DNA from: Limnanthes douglasii subsp. nivea
Lineage: Eukaryota; Streptophyta; Magnoliopsida; Brassicales; Limnanthaceae
Direction: 5' to 3'
DNA length: 64,000 nt
Assembly (NCBI GenBank): GCA_036936605.1
Contig: JAUPFV010000005.1
Coordinates: 79,558,885 to 79,622,884 of the forward strand
Numbering within the stretch: position 1 is the stretch's first letter; each line of letters begins with the position of its first letter. A program made the translations under genes and the position numbers. Under the pieces are notes generated by a model. It saw nothing but the letters and a program-made list of their open reading frames with translations, had not been told where the DNA came from and did no database searches. This document shows, piece after piece, positions 32,791 through 45,658 of this stretch.

Positions 32791-33734
32791 TAGAGAATCA
32801 AACCGGGAGAATGTTGAAGAAGCTTCAGATTGATAATGGTTTGTAATATGTGAACAAAATTCCATTAGCTATTGTGCACAACTTGACATTCCTAAACACT
32901 GAATCGTAAGTGTGACTCCCCAACTGCACAAGCTTGATGAGAGAATGAATCGAACCATGTTGGAACAAATTAGATGTATGCTTCATAAAGCTGTAAATAT
33001 AACTTGAACATAATTTTTTACAACACACTTAAAATGCCCAAAACGTCACTAGTTGGTAGTTATTGGAGGTTAACGACGAGATTGCAACGATTACTTTCGG
33101 ATACTACTACTTGGTCACTAATGTAAATGCATAACGACCAATTTTCCAAGAAACATAATTGCTATGAATTAGCTACATTTTATTGTCGTTAATTTGAGCC
33201 GATTGAAAATGGGTCAAGTGGTAGCAAATTGTTATAAATACGTGGCAACCTCTCGGGTCACTATTCATACATTAAATCATAATTTACCTAGCCATGGTGG
33301 CGCATTGGACATTATCTTAACACCGTTGCTAAGGTAATCAAATTTTGTTGCAATCTATTTGACGGCAACTATTTTATTTATGAATGTTGTTAAAACAAAA
33401 TAAATTTCGTTACAACATGATGAATGTTGTTGCTAATCCTAATTTCCAACTCAGTATTTACGTTGCATATATGTTTCAAATCCATTGCTAAATTTAATCG
33501 AAATGCAAAAAATAAAACTATAGGTGTAGCCATTTCTAACTCTCATAAAACCAAAATAAAGCATATCACCAAATAACATATGTATTAATATGTTTATGTT
33601 AAAAAAAATTATAATATTTTATATTAAAAAATATTGTAATGTAATAATTAAAAAAATATGAAAATGTTACAATTGAAAGTTATCTAAATCTGTTACAATT
33701 AATTTGAACATTATATGATTTACATAGGTAAAAA
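32791..33734. other. Stretch with CACTA-like subterminal words
   Basis: Between 33060 and 33520 repeated words such as TTGCAACGATT, GTTGCTAAGG, TTGTTGCAATC, TTGTTGCTAATC and CATTGCTAAATTT appear. They resemble the GTTGC/GCAAC subterminal repeats of plant CACTA elements. No intact CACTA terminus or transposase was found. Confidence 0.35.
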
Positions 33735-34901
33735 AACTGCACATAACTTCCACCTCTTTTATACCCGATACTCTGAGTTTCTCTCTCCAGCGTGCTTGTT
33801 CTTGAAAGAGTAGGAAAACCCAACGTGTACTAGGATTTCTCAAATCACCCAATCTATTATAACATCAAATATAATAAAATTAAAAAATATTTAATATAAA
33901 TTATACGTACTAAAAACTATATTTATATTAATATATTGTTCATACTTACCACATTTTATTTCTTTGATTCATATGTTGGTCATCATATACGATGAAACAT
34001 TAACTAAAGAACAATCTGTATCAAAAGAAACTAGTATGAATATTTACATTAGTCATATTTACAAACCCAACAAAAAGTAAGGTCGAACAACATTTTAGAG
34101 AAATAAATTGAAAGAATATGTTCAAAATCGATGTAGAAATTATAGTATTAAACAAATCTATCATGGGTACTCAGTGGAATTATCATCATATTCCCCGATA
34201 TCTTCAAAGTTGATGTAGATATTTGTGTTTTAAAAGATGAAGGAGGCGATAAATATTAAGAGAAGAGAGAAAGAAGAGCATTCTGATTTCAGAGATGTAT
34301 AATTGTCAAAAACGATCTTCTAGTATTTATAAAGGAATTGATGACTAACACATAGTTCAGAAAAAATTAAAATATTTTAAGTCATCTAGGCGCTAAATTT
34401 TATCAATTATTTTTAGAGTAATGAAAGTTTTGGAGGTGCTTTGATTTTTTTTTCAATACATCGTTAGCGTTTAAATTTTATGTTTTTTCGACGTTCTTTG
34501 CAAATCTGTAGCAAAATATACAAATGTAGAAAACTAACAAAGTTCAATAAAGTCACAAAACACCAAGTTCAACAAAGCTAGTGATCAACATTATAAGAAA
34601 TATCGATTTGGTTTGTGAAAGTTAGTCTCAGCTTCATCATCTGATACATTCTCATCGTGGCTATCATCTTCGTCTATAAAATCATCTGTATTTTCATCAA
34701 AAGTTAGGATGTGATCTTCAAACTCTTCTATTTCAACAATCTCAAAATGTTCGGGATAAAAAAATGGTTATGATAATTTGTGTCTATATTTGGTTGTAAC
34801 GATACTAATGGAGATATTTCAGCATTTCGAATATTTTTTGTTGTGTTATTTCATCAACTCATATTTTTGTTTCATCTTTGGTAAAAACAACATATGTTAT
34901 G
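33735..34901 (-). repeat. Diverged duplicate unit, copy 2, interrupted by element B
   Basis: Same layout as copy 1: TATA box near 34337-34344 (minus strand), leader, open block ending NTNIYINFEDIGEYDDNSTE before a stop, donor GTAAGTATGAAC near 33950, and an upstream acidic block (EFEDHILTFDENTDDFIDED, DDSHDENVSDDEAETNF) near 34610-34745. The unit is broken at 34906 by element B and resumes at 45059. Confidence 0.5.
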
Positions 34902-34906
34902 TCTAA

Positions 34907-35314
34907 TGAAGTCAGAAAATCCTTAGGTAAGTTCATAAGCGGAAATATTCGTATAAGAGGGTCGATCTAAGAAATGTTTGTATGAAGTGACTCTAATAAA
35001 GATATCAGTATATGGAAAGAGACAAAAGGAATAAATGTTACAATAATTGACTAATCATTGATATTTTCCTAAAAAGAGAATGTCCTTTATATAGTACATG
35101 AGGTAGGTGGTAAAATTACATAAGTACCACCATTAAGATGTATTTCTCACCCCACTCTTTTATTAATTACAGACAAGTTCTTGGGGTATATCATTTAACC
35201 CTTCTATTTTTTATGTTTGCTTTACTTTGGGCCTTAATCACTAAACACACAAATTTAGGTCTAGTATTTTGTATAATTAACCTCGCAGTTATCTATACTT
35301 TTCTCCCCTTATCG
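34907..35314 (-). repeat. Element B 3' LTR
   Basis: Pairs with 44632-45053. The terminal TG..CA has decayed: the plus-strand end reads TATCG, and the first two bases seem missing at the left. Confidence 0.85.
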
Positions 35315-35651
35315 GTAATCCCCTAGTCCTTATGAAGATATTTGAGTGAGGACTGCAGTTGTTCTTCGATTCTCCTCGGATTTTCATTGCACTTGGATCA
35401 GATGGCTGTAGAGTTTATCATGCCTGTAGAGTTTATCAATCTAGAATCAAATTTCTGCTCGCAGACCTTCTGGTCGAATAAGTCATCCCACACCTGCAGA
35501 TATTTGGCCATCAATCTTTCACAAAAACTGGTCCTCTATCCGAAAATGCTCATTCCCTACTACTCAGCGCCCCGGTCGAGCTTGTTTTAGTGACAATAAG
35601 GTTGACCCTTCAACGTCTGATCTTCCTTCTAAAACTTCTCCCTTATTAACC

Positions 35652-38290
35652 ATGGGTGATGAAAAGGGAAATCCAACTAAAATAGATGCACGGGAACACA
35701 TTAAATGGAAAAGGTCCCCCGATCCACCTACAAAATCTAACCGAGTGAAAATTTTCTCTTCTGCTGCAACCCCTCAGGTGACTCCGCAGGGGTCACCGCA
35801 AACGACTCTAGAAGTACGCCTCAAGAATCCTTCAACAAAGGGTGCTCGGTTAGAGCAGGTTTTGACATCCATCCCTAAGATCCAAGAAGGGACTTTAGAT
35901 TATGAGGCGGACATCAATCAAGAACAATTTGATGTGGTAGTGGTTGAGGCACAGCCCTTACGATCCGTTCCTGCTACGATTCCTTCCTCTGGACCATCTG
36001 CGCCAAGTCAATATTCCTCTTCTCCTCCCCCAGAAATTACCAATGATCCACCTTCGTGGAGCAAAAAAGCTTCCTTGGTGAAGAATGACAAGAAGAAAAG
36101 GAAACACACTACAAATCTGCCCTCGAACACAAAAGATGTTTTAGGTGACAACCTTTGTGACATTGAGTTTAAGAATCTCATTACCCTTTATAAAGTGAAG
36201 TACAAAGACTTTCATTCGACCGAGGAGGTGAAACTGAGAGATCGGTGGGGGATACATGAGACCATTATAATTTGGTTTTTCACCGTCGGAGAGACTTCGC
36301 TGTCCGTTCGCAATCATGAGCTGATCCTTTAAACCACGCTCATGAACTGGGGCCTTTGTCTACCTCTTGATCTCGTCCTGGTGGAATACTTTCACCTTAT
36401 CGGACTTTTCCCCTCTCAAGCTGGCACCAACATGTGGTACACACTCATGGCCTGTATCATGGCCTCCAGGCTTTCTGAGATAGCATTTTCCATAGAGCAG
36501 CGTATCTCCATCTCAGGTGTGGCTAAGAACTCTCATTACCTTTTTTACTCTCTTGGTTTTGCAAGGCAGTTTATGGTGATCAAAGAGTTTTTAGAGGCTA
36601 ACAAAAAATGGAAGAAATAGTTTGTCTTTATTTCCGGGCTATGGGAAACTGCTTTAAAAGCTCCGATGACCTTGCCCATCGGTTAACTTTGAAGTGGTCC
36701 GGGTATGGTACATAGTCTTACACAGTCTTCTGTTTTATTAGTTAAGGTTGGATAGTCCTAACATATTTTTTTCTAACAGCTATGAAGTGAGTCGCCAAGC
36801 CCTTTAAAGGTCACGTTAAAGCTGCCAAGGGCATCTTTGTGAAGCTTAGCGCCTGGGCAGGTTAGCATTAGAACCATAAATTTAATCAAAGTTCTCTACC
36901 AATGAAATTTGTGAAAAAAAACCTGTGGAGGTACAACCTTGGAGAGAAAAGGTCCATGTCCGATCTTATAGTACCTCATCCAAATGATGCCATCCTCAAA
37001 ACGCCTAGAAGGCCTGAACAACACAGTTTACCTTCCAACCCGAGCTCGGGCTCTAATTCACCAGGATGCGGAAAAACCCAAGGAAGGTGGTGAGGGAACC
37101 GAGGAGGATGCAGAGTCTGAGAGTGATGCTCCCGAGGAGCAAGGATTTTGAGCCCAAGGGGATCACCGGGTTGAGACTCATGAGGAGATGCCATCGGAAG
37201 TCCAACAAGACCACCCATTGGTCCCTCAAATAAGTCTTCCGACCAAAGACCAGGAAGAAGAATTGAGGGGTGCTGATAACTCTGTCAAAGTAAGACTAGT
37301 TGGGAGAGCCGGGGTTGTGTGGCCAAGAAGACTTAATGCTGAAGAAAAGCAAAATATAGTGGTTGATAGTGAAGGAGAGAGCGACAACACAACTTGTCCG
37401 GGCTTGCCTCCAATAAAGAATGTTATTATAGTCAACTCGGACTCTAGGGGGAATTTGTCCTTCGTACAAAACAAACCACAGATTAAGAAGAAACTTTGAT
37501 GAAGATTCATACCTCTCCCCTGCCTCAGCTTACTTTGATATTTATGAAAACGACTTTGTTGCCAACAAGCTAAATAAATTGCTCAGTGTTGTCACTCTCC
37601 TCGAACGGAAAGCCAATCGCAAGGATCGTTATAAGAGCGAAGTCCTTCAAAGAAAAGCTTAAGTAAAGACGTTGAATTCTGAGGCAACAGAATTGAAGCA
37701 AAATGTGAAGGACTTGACCGATGAGCTTGCCAAGAAAATAGAAGTATCCTCCCAACTGAAAAAGGTTGAAGACGAACTTTCCGAGGAAAAGAAGACTTTT
37801 GTTGATCGTTTGGCACCATTACTTCTTTGGAAGCTGAACTTTCCGAGGAAACAAAAAAGTTCGACGAGGAAAGAGAACGGTTTATTACCATAGATACCAA
37901 ACGGGACACCGTGGTTGATGGTCTCACCGATTCTTGTGCGAAGACTAAGGCATACTTTCAAAATGTTGTTGAATATATTGAGAAGTTGTCGAAGTAGAAT
38001 AGATCTCTAAAGAATGACTTTGAAACTGAGTAGAAGAAACGTCTTGATGCATACGCGGTCAGTATTGTCTCTCGCCTCGAAGAAAGAGATGCTAACATGA
38101 GCTCCACTATGGTGCTAGAGATGTATTAGAAGTTTCTAGATCTACATCTAGGCAGCCTTTGGCTACGATTTATTAAAAGGCATCATCCTGCGGGCATTTC
38201 CTTGGAGGATTTAGAGAACAACGATGACTCGGAAAGTTCATCCTCAGAATCTGGTTCCCCAGAATGCAACAAGGAAAAATCTGCATACGA
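35652..38290 (+). pseudogene. Element B reverse-oriented accessory gene, broken
   Basis: Homologous to the element A gene at 9962-12763. The block 36342-36620 (MNWGLCLPLDLVLVEYFHLI, then LFPSQAGTNMWYTLMACIMA) is the Transposase_28-like part. It is separated from the N-terminal 35652-36332 block by an in-frame TAA, and it ends at a TAG where A has Arg (KKWKK stop FVFISGLWE). An intron position equivalent to A's falls near 36710-36780. Further on, 37672-37893 encodes the coiled-coil region, and an acidic Ser/Glu C-terminus (DDSESSSSESGSPE) is at about 38222-38265. Multiple frameshifts. Confidence 0.75.
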
Positions 38291-38549
38291 CTACCAAATG
38301 TTGAATGTTTTTACCCTCGTTTTATTGATTACTTGTATCCATAACCTGTTAAACTTTTGTTATGTAAAATTAACCTCCTGCTGTGAGGATTTATGATGTT
38401 GTGTTAATCTTAAATAGTTTTTTCAGACAGGAGGATTCTTATCTTGAAAAATTTTGAAAAATTCCTTACTTGACTTATTTTGTTTCTGTCCTAAAAAATT
38501 CTTCATGTGAAAACATTTTAATTTAATAATTGATATTCTAATTAACTTA

Positions 38550-38775
38550 TAGTTCAAAAAGATGAATTCTTGTCCAAACTTCTTTGGAATGTGTTTTGAG
38601 TTCAAAAATATGAACTTTCTAGTCCAAACTTTTTTGGAGTCTGCTTTGAGTTCAAAAAGATGAACTTTCTAGTCCAAATTTTTTCGGAGTGTGTTTTGAG
38701 TTCAATAAGATGAACTTTATAGTCTAACTTTTTTTGGAGTGTATTTTGAGTTGAAAAAGATGAGATTTCTGCGAA
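38550..38775. repeat. About 50-bp tandem repeat between convergent gene ends (element B)
   Basis: Four to five imperfect copies beginning GAGTTCAAAAAGATGAACTT, at about 38551, 38599, 38648, 38698 and 38749. Same location relative to the accessory gene and pol as the 34-bp array of element A, but an unrelated sequence. Confidence 0.85.
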
Positions 38776-38924
38776 TTATTTTAAGAAGGAAATGGAATTT
38801 TATATATAAGTCGGCTATTAGGACACCTCATTAAAACCTTTATGCGTCACCAGGGTAGGAAAGAGTATGTCACCGATACTTACATAAACTGGTAAATAAA
38901 ATGTTTACATATTTACACGTTTAC

Positions 38925-41900
38925 TCTAAGTAAACTTTGAGGTGCTCAATGTTCCAAGGGTGGGGAAGATCTCTTTCTTCTTTATCTTTTAATATGTACG
39001 TCCCCGGCTTTATCTTCTTGGTTACCATGTATGGACATTCTTAATTTGGAGTTAACTTTACCAGCCTCTTTTCTTTTGTATGAAGGAAGACTTTCCTCAA
39101 AACTTTGTCCCCAACTTTGAATTCTCTTCTTCTGACTTTTGATGCGTATCGACTCCTCATTAAATCCTAGTAGTGTAAAGAGTTTAATTGCGCCCTTCTT
39201 CGCCTTTCTTCTATTAGGTCCAGCTCGGTACGATTCTCTCTATCATTTGCTTCCTCGGAGTATTCGCTCAACTTGTATGATGGGAACATTGTTTTTTATG
39301 GTACCACCGCATCCATTCCGTAAACTAGTGCAAAGGGCGACTCGTGCGTTGCAGTCTGAAGAATTTCCATGTAAGCCCATAGAACTTCTTGTAAGTAATC
39401 CGTCCATTTTCCGGCCTTACCCTCCAGATTCTTCCTCATCCCATCTAAGATTGTCCGATTAGTTACTTCAACCTGGCCATTCGCTTGAGGTTAGAAAGGT
39501 GCTGAGAAGCATTGTTGTATTACTGTGAATGCACAAAAAGCTTTCATCTCATTGTTATCGAATTATGGTCCGTTATCCATTGTAATTTTCCTTGGTACAC
39601 CAAAACGATAGCAGATGTTGGAAATGATAAATGATCACATTCTTTGCTTTTGTTCCTGCTAATGGCTCAGCTACCACACACTTGGAGAAGTAATCTACTG
39701 TAACAATAATCGTTTGACGACCTCCTGAGTGCATCGGGAGCGGTCTGACTACATCAATACCATATCAGTCGAATGGCAAAGACTCTGATATGGATTCGAG
39801 GGGCACATCGGGTGTATGGATCGAGTTAGCGAATATTTGACAAGTTTCGCATTTTTGCACTAACTCCTTTGCATCCGAGGAGATGGTCGGCCAATAAAAA
39901 CTAGCCAAGAGGACTCTTTGTGTCAATGTTTTGTAACCGCAGTGTGGTGGCCCTTCCTTATCATGCAGCTCTGAAAGTATCAATTGTGACTCATCCTTCC
40001 CTAAGCAATGAAGTAAAGGTCGGCCAAAACATTTCTCATACAATACGTCTCCGAGTACCATGTACCCATATGCCTTCAATCATATTCTTTTTTACATTAC
40101 TTTATCAATTGGTAATATATCGTGGACTAAGAGCTCTTGTATCTCACTTCTCCAATCTTTCACTATAGCACTAGAAATTTGGAAGGCCACAACACCTCCT
40201 TCAACCGACTCCGATCCATTAACAATTGATGGATTTTCCTAGATGACTATCCATGGGTACCCCTCCGAATAAGATGCTCTGGCCAAAAAATCTGCCACTG
40301 AATTCCCAGCCCTATGAACATGTTCGAATCAGACGTCTTCGAAACTCAAGGTTAAGGCCTTCAAAACCCCTAGATATTTTACTAAATAATCTTTTCTTGC
40401 CTCCGATCATCCCGAAGCATGGTTCTCCAGCAGTTGTGAATCACTTATCAACCTGACTGTTTTGGCTCCACAAAGTTTTGCAAGTCTTTAGCCAGCCAGA
40501 GCTATGTTGTACTCTACTTCATTATTTGATGCTTTAAATCCGAGTCGAATAGCTTGATACATAGTAATTCCATCCGGAGAAGTCAATTGTACTCCTGCAC
40601 CACAACCAGATGAGCTTGATCCCCCGTCGGTTCAGACTACCCACTCTGACCCAGGTTCTTCTTTATCAATATCCATTTCATTATGATCGGAGTAGAATTC
40701 GACTAAGAAGTCAACTAATGTTTGCGCTTTGATGGCAGTTCATGGTTCAGATTCCCAATACATCATTCCTCTGTAGCACGTTCCTCAACGTAAAAGATGT
40801 TCGTATTACGATTGAATGAGCCTGAAAGTAAGGCCTCATTTTCCGTGCAGACATTACCAATGCAAGTGCCAATTTTTCTAACTTGAGGTACCACTTCTCT
40901 GCATCCAGAAGACTCTTACTTACATAGTAGACCGGTTTTGGAACGTTTGACTCTTCTCGGATTAAGACCACGCTCACCGTGAAATCTGACACTACCAAAT
41001 AAATGAACAACGTTTCTCCCGGATTTGGCTTAGTCAAAATTTCCTAAGAGGAGAGGTATTCTTTAATCTGGTTGAAAGCATCTGAACTTCTTGAGTCCAA
41101 TCGAAGCAATTCACTTTTCTCAGTTTCTAGAAGAAAATGACGCATTTGTCCAAGGACCTCCATATAAATCTGTTTATCGTTTCCAATCTTTCAGTCAGGA
41201 TCTGTACTTCTTTGATTGTTCTTAGTGGGGCCATAATACATAAAGCATTTAGTTGTATCAGATCGGCCTCTATAACCTGTTTACTGACTATGTAACCTAA
41301 AAATTTCTCGGATCTTACCCCGAACATACATTTCTCTGGGTTCAATTTTAAATTTATCTTGGCCAAATTGGCAAAAGTTTCTTCCAAGTCAGCTAAATAA
41401 TTCTCATCTTTGAGGCTTCAACTAGCATATTATCGATGCAGACCTCAACATTTCTGCCAATTTGACTTTCCAAAGCTTTGTTCACTAAGCATTGATATGT
41501 TGCCCTAGCGTTTTTTAGTCCGAATGACATTACTTTGTAGCAATGCAGACCTCTTCCAGTAATAAAAGTTGTGCTCTCTTGGTCCCTTGGGTCCATTTAG
41601 ATTTGATTGTACCCAGCATAGGCATCCATAAAGGACAATAAACGATTTCAGTAAAGTCCACACACATTCGCCACTTACCATTTTTCTTCTTTACCAAGAC
41701 TGGGTTTTCAGTCCACAACAGATACTGTGACTCGCGTATGTGACCCACTTTTGTCAAACGGTCCATCTCGGCCATTATTGGTTCTCCTTTTTCTTGAGAA
41801 AAATATGTTTTCTTCTATATGATCGGACGAACGTTGTTTCTTATTGCTATCCTGTGACAAATGACCTCCGTTGGAACCCATGTAACATCTTCCGTACACC

Positions 41901-42094
41901 AAGCAAACAAGTGTAGTTTCGTAGAAATAAATTTGAGTAAATTTTCTTTTACCTGCTGAGATAACCTTGTACCAATCTTGAGACTTTTTTCGTGACAAAA
42001 CATATTATCCTAAAAACCGTCATCAGGGACCATGAACCCAGGAGCCTCCCTCGGATCATCAACATGATCAGAATCCGCGGGAGGCCCCACTGAT
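38925..42094 (-). pseudogene. Element B pol pseudogene
   Basis: Minus-strand patches cover the RT start (KSLKIGTRLSQQVKENLLKF, HLFAWCTEDV), RT fingers (VKKKNGKWRMCVDFTE), palm with YIDD mutated to CIDN, RNase H (FIYLVVSDFTVSVVLIREES, KPVYYVSKSLLDAEKWYLKL), second RNase H fragments, the integrase zinc region (HCGYKTLTQRVLLASFYWPT, CETCQIF) and a C-terminal NIEHLKVYLE-like end near 38935. Many stops and frameshifts. Same domain order as element A, including the second RNase H. Confidence 0.85.
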
Positions 42095-42096
42095 TA

Positions 42097-44555
42097 CTAT
42101 TCTTTTTTCGATTTGATCCCTTTCAATTTCTTAGGGTCCAACGCAGCTCGGTAACATTCCCTTGCCATCTTATGGCTGCTTCTTACAGTTCTCACGTTGC
42201 TACATATCACGTACTTCAAACATTGATGAACAGTATATGGCACATCGTGCATCTTAGACAACCAAGATCTTCCGAAGATAGCGTTATGTGATGTGGGAGC
42301 ATCCACCACTACAAACAGTTCGTGGCTATCTTTTTGAATGGCCCTTGGCTCAATTCTACAATTCCTTCAAACTCTCCGACTACATCAGCAGTTGCTCCAG
42401 TAAATCCCACTATGGTCCGGTCGGATCTCAAGATTGCTGGTGGGGTTTTTATTTGGCTGTAAGTTGACATAAATATTATATTATTTGAGCTTTCTCTATC
42501 AATCAAAAGTTTTCTTATCTCGTTTCCCGCTATCTCTACTCTGATTACCAATGCATCCTCATGTGGACCAGCTACGTCTCTCATGTCATCATCTTCGAAG
42601 AAAAGAATCAAGGATGGGCTTCCATACAGGTGTGATGAAGCTCCTGCTTCTAACTGGGTCACCATACTAATCATGTGTCTCTTCGGAGAATAGTTTGATA
42701 TTTCTGCCATTGTGTCCCCACCAAAAATGGTTAGTGATTCAAAGAATGTGCATAATTCACTAACCTTTCCTCTAACAATTGGTTCTTCAACCATGTTCAC
42801 ACTGTTTCTGCCCGACTTTGGATCTAGATACTCTGTAGTGATATCAAATGCGTCAAAAAATTCTTTATCGACCGCTTCGGATATCATCATAATACCCTCT
42901 TGTTTAGGAGCAGCTTCTTGCTTATGTACAACCGTGGAATTCTTTTTCACAAAATCAATTAAATTTTCATTCTTTATCAAATATTGGACTTCTTTCTTTA
43001 ATTCCACACAATCTTTCGTTTTGTGCCCCATATCTTCACGAAATTGACAATATTTATTCTTCATATGTTCCCTTGGGGTCTGCAACGAGAAAGGCTTACA
43101 AAAATGTATATTTGCACGTGCTTTCTCGAAAATGGTTGATACACACTCAGTCAACTTGGCATAATGAGCAGGTCGGACCCATCTGTTGGATATGGGTCGA
43201 ACTTACTGTTGAGACACTTGCCCTGCAGGTGCACACTGTTGACTGTGTACTGCCCGTTGAGGAGTTTGACTTGTTGTTTGAACTGGTACTCGGGGTCAGA
43301 CGGTTGTAGTTGGTTGTGAAACTTGTGGTCGGACATTCACCGTTGGTGGATTAACTCTAACTTATCCAACAAAGCTCCAAATGCCATGGAGTGTCTCCGC
43401 GGTATTGTTTTTCATTACCCCGAGAAGTAGACCCATTTGGAAAGCAGTCAGTGCCACATTGTCTTCCCAAAACTCCATATCCGTCTTGACCTGAATAAAA
43501 TGTTTCGTGTACTCTTTTATGCTTTCCCCAACTTTTTGTTTGCACAAATGATGGTATCCCCATTTACACGGAATTTCTTGCTACCGACGAAATGTTATCG
43601 GAACATACTCCAAAACATATCAAAAATTTTAATACACCCCTGAGGTAAACTATTATACATTTGGATGCAACGTTCTTGAAGGTTAGGGAGAATACTCTGC
43701 ACAATAGCTTATCATCATCATTATAATTGATCATCATCATTATCTAGGTCATGAAACCTGTCGAACTTTTCCAACTTGGAAATATCGAACCACTTGGGCC
43801 GATGTCCGGATAAGATTTCCGGAGAGAGAGTGGAGATGATCTCCAATTATGTCCGACTTTGTAAGCACTCCCTCCCGGACCTTCATTAACTGTCATATAG
43901 GGCCTTTTTACAGTCGGGAAGGTAAATTGATTGTTAACTCAGTAATCTTGATTGTAACTGTTGGATTGAAGCTGCCTCCGTGGAGTTACATGTTCTGGTC
44001 GGATATTGCCTTTTTTCTGGCTCCTCGAAATACAGCTTTCTTTTCCCATGATCAAGCTTCTTCATTGAACTCTTCCCTCTTTGATTGGTCTGATGAGAGC
44101 TCTTACGTATCTTAGAGTCTTTTTGCCTTTGTCCCGTTTTGTACCTGGCATCGGTATCCGATGATGAAATATCGTCTGAGCTAAGAGAAGTATACTCACT
44201 AGATTTGGATGACTCATATATTTGCTCAGATTTGGCTCGCCTTTTAGAAGATCGATGACTTCTCTACCAAGACCTTTCTTCAGGTTGAACGACATCTTGA
44301 GTCTGATCGGCCACGACTCTCTCTCGTCGGACTTCAGATCTGACTTTTCTAAATCTTATTATTGATTCTTTCTCCGCGTTTAACCTTTCGATGTCTTCCA
44401 ACAGTTTCAGATTCTTCTAAAATCTCTTCCGCAAACCGGGTAGGGTCGTTTCCTTCGTTTGTGACTTGTTCTTCCATCAAATGGTCTTCGGATACAACTC
44501 CGACTAGATCCTTTGTCGGATTTATCTCAGCCTCACCACGAACCTCTATTTCCAT
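42097..44555 (-). pseudogene. Element B gag-protease pseudogene
   Basis: Pieces from about 44555 (N-terminal acidic part) through Retrotrans_gag fragments near 43360-43800, the CCHC-like knuckle (CQFREDMGHKTKDC) near 43055, and the protease region with the active site IDTGSS decayed to IDRESS at about 42500. The C-terminus ECYRAALDPKKLKGIKSKKE ends in TAG at 42097, matching the gag-pro/pol stop of A. Confidence 0.85.
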
Positions 44556-44631
44556 TTTCTTTTTAAACTCTTTTTTAAGGTTTTAGAACGTCAATTTCGG
44601 GTACCACTTAGGTTCCCACATACGGCGCCAC

Positions 44632-45053
44632 TGATGAACTCAGAAAATCCTTAGGTAAGTTCAGAAGCGAAAATGTTTGTATAAGAGGGTCGACCTAAAA
44701 AATGTTTGTATGAAGTGACTCTAATAAAGATATTAGTATTATGTGAAGATGGAAAGAGACAGAGGGAATAAATGTTGCAATAACTGACTAATCATTGGCC
44801 ATTTCCTCAAAAAATGAATGTCCTTTATATAGTATAGGAGGTAGGTGGTAAAATTACATAAGTACCACCATTAAGATGAGATTCTCATACCACTCTTTTA
44901 CTACTTACAGACAAGTTCTTGTGGTATACCATTTAACCCCTATATTTCTTATTTTTGCTTTACTTTGGTCCTTAACTACTAAATACACAAATTTAGGCCC
45001 TAATATTTTGTATAATTAACCTCACGGTTATCTATATTTTTCTCCCCTTATCG
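44632..45053 (-). repeat. Element B 5' LTR
   Basis: TGATGAACTCAG at the left and CCCCTTATCG at the right, then the TSD GTCTA and host sequence. A TATA-like TTTATATAGTA lies near 44823. Confidence 0.85.
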
Positions 45054-45058
45054 GTCTA

Positions 45059-45640
45059 TTCTTGTTTTGGGATGGTGCACCCCACTTACTTAGTCAACTT
45101 TGTTTTCTTGAGTTTTATGTTGTGTGTTAAGCAAGACAAAGATCGTTTAGAATAATTTTCTCTTTTTTAACTTATCAATTTTTACATATAATTATATTAT
45201 ATTTCTAAAAACAAATAACCAAGTTTTTTTACTGCGCCATATACTATAAAGCCTCATAGACTTGATTTACACCTATCGTAACAACATATGGAAGTTTGAG
45301 TAGGATTTGAGTAGAACTGTGTTTCAATTAAATAGTAAAGCTTTTTTTTTTATCTATAAGAGCGTATACATTTGCAAAAGGAATTTAGACTTTTCAAAAT
45401 CTTAGATAATTAATGTTGATACATGAAAAACATATAATACTAAACTCTCTTTAGAAACCCACCTTGTTTTCTAACCAAAATCTGATTTCAAGCAGCAAAA
45501 CTATCGATTGAAACACTGTTTCGAATTGATTTTCTTACAAAAACCCTACCAATCTCGACCCCATGACATCCCTCCCAACATCCTCAACACTCCTTTGACA
45601 TATTTATTGGTCTGCCATTACATGTGCACAGGTCTCCTCC
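45059..45640. other. Continuation of duplicate copy 2, then AT-rich DNA
   Basis: 45059-45115 continues the unit broken by element B (TTCTTGTTTTGGGATGGTGC, then CTTGAGTTT). After that no gene is seen up to about 45640. Confidence 0.6.
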
Positions 45641-45658
45641 ACCATACGTAAGCCCCTT

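Larger units (their letters stand above)
34907..45053 (-). mobile_element. Element B: old Tat-type Ty3/Gypsy retrotransposon (10.1 kb)
   Basis: Left LTR 34907-35314, right LTR 44632-45053, 5-bp TSD GTCTA at 34902-34906 and 45054-45058. The primer-binding site on the minus strand (TGGCGCCGTATGTGGG) lies at 44616-44631 and a polypurine-like tract at about 35315-35327. Layout as in element A: gag-protease and pol on the minus strand, and a reverse-strand accessory gene between pol and the 3' LTR. All genes carry stops and frameshifts, and the LTRs differ by indels and substitutions, so it is much older than A. The target site is confirmed by an uninterrupted paralogous site near 32708-32716. Confidence 0.9.
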
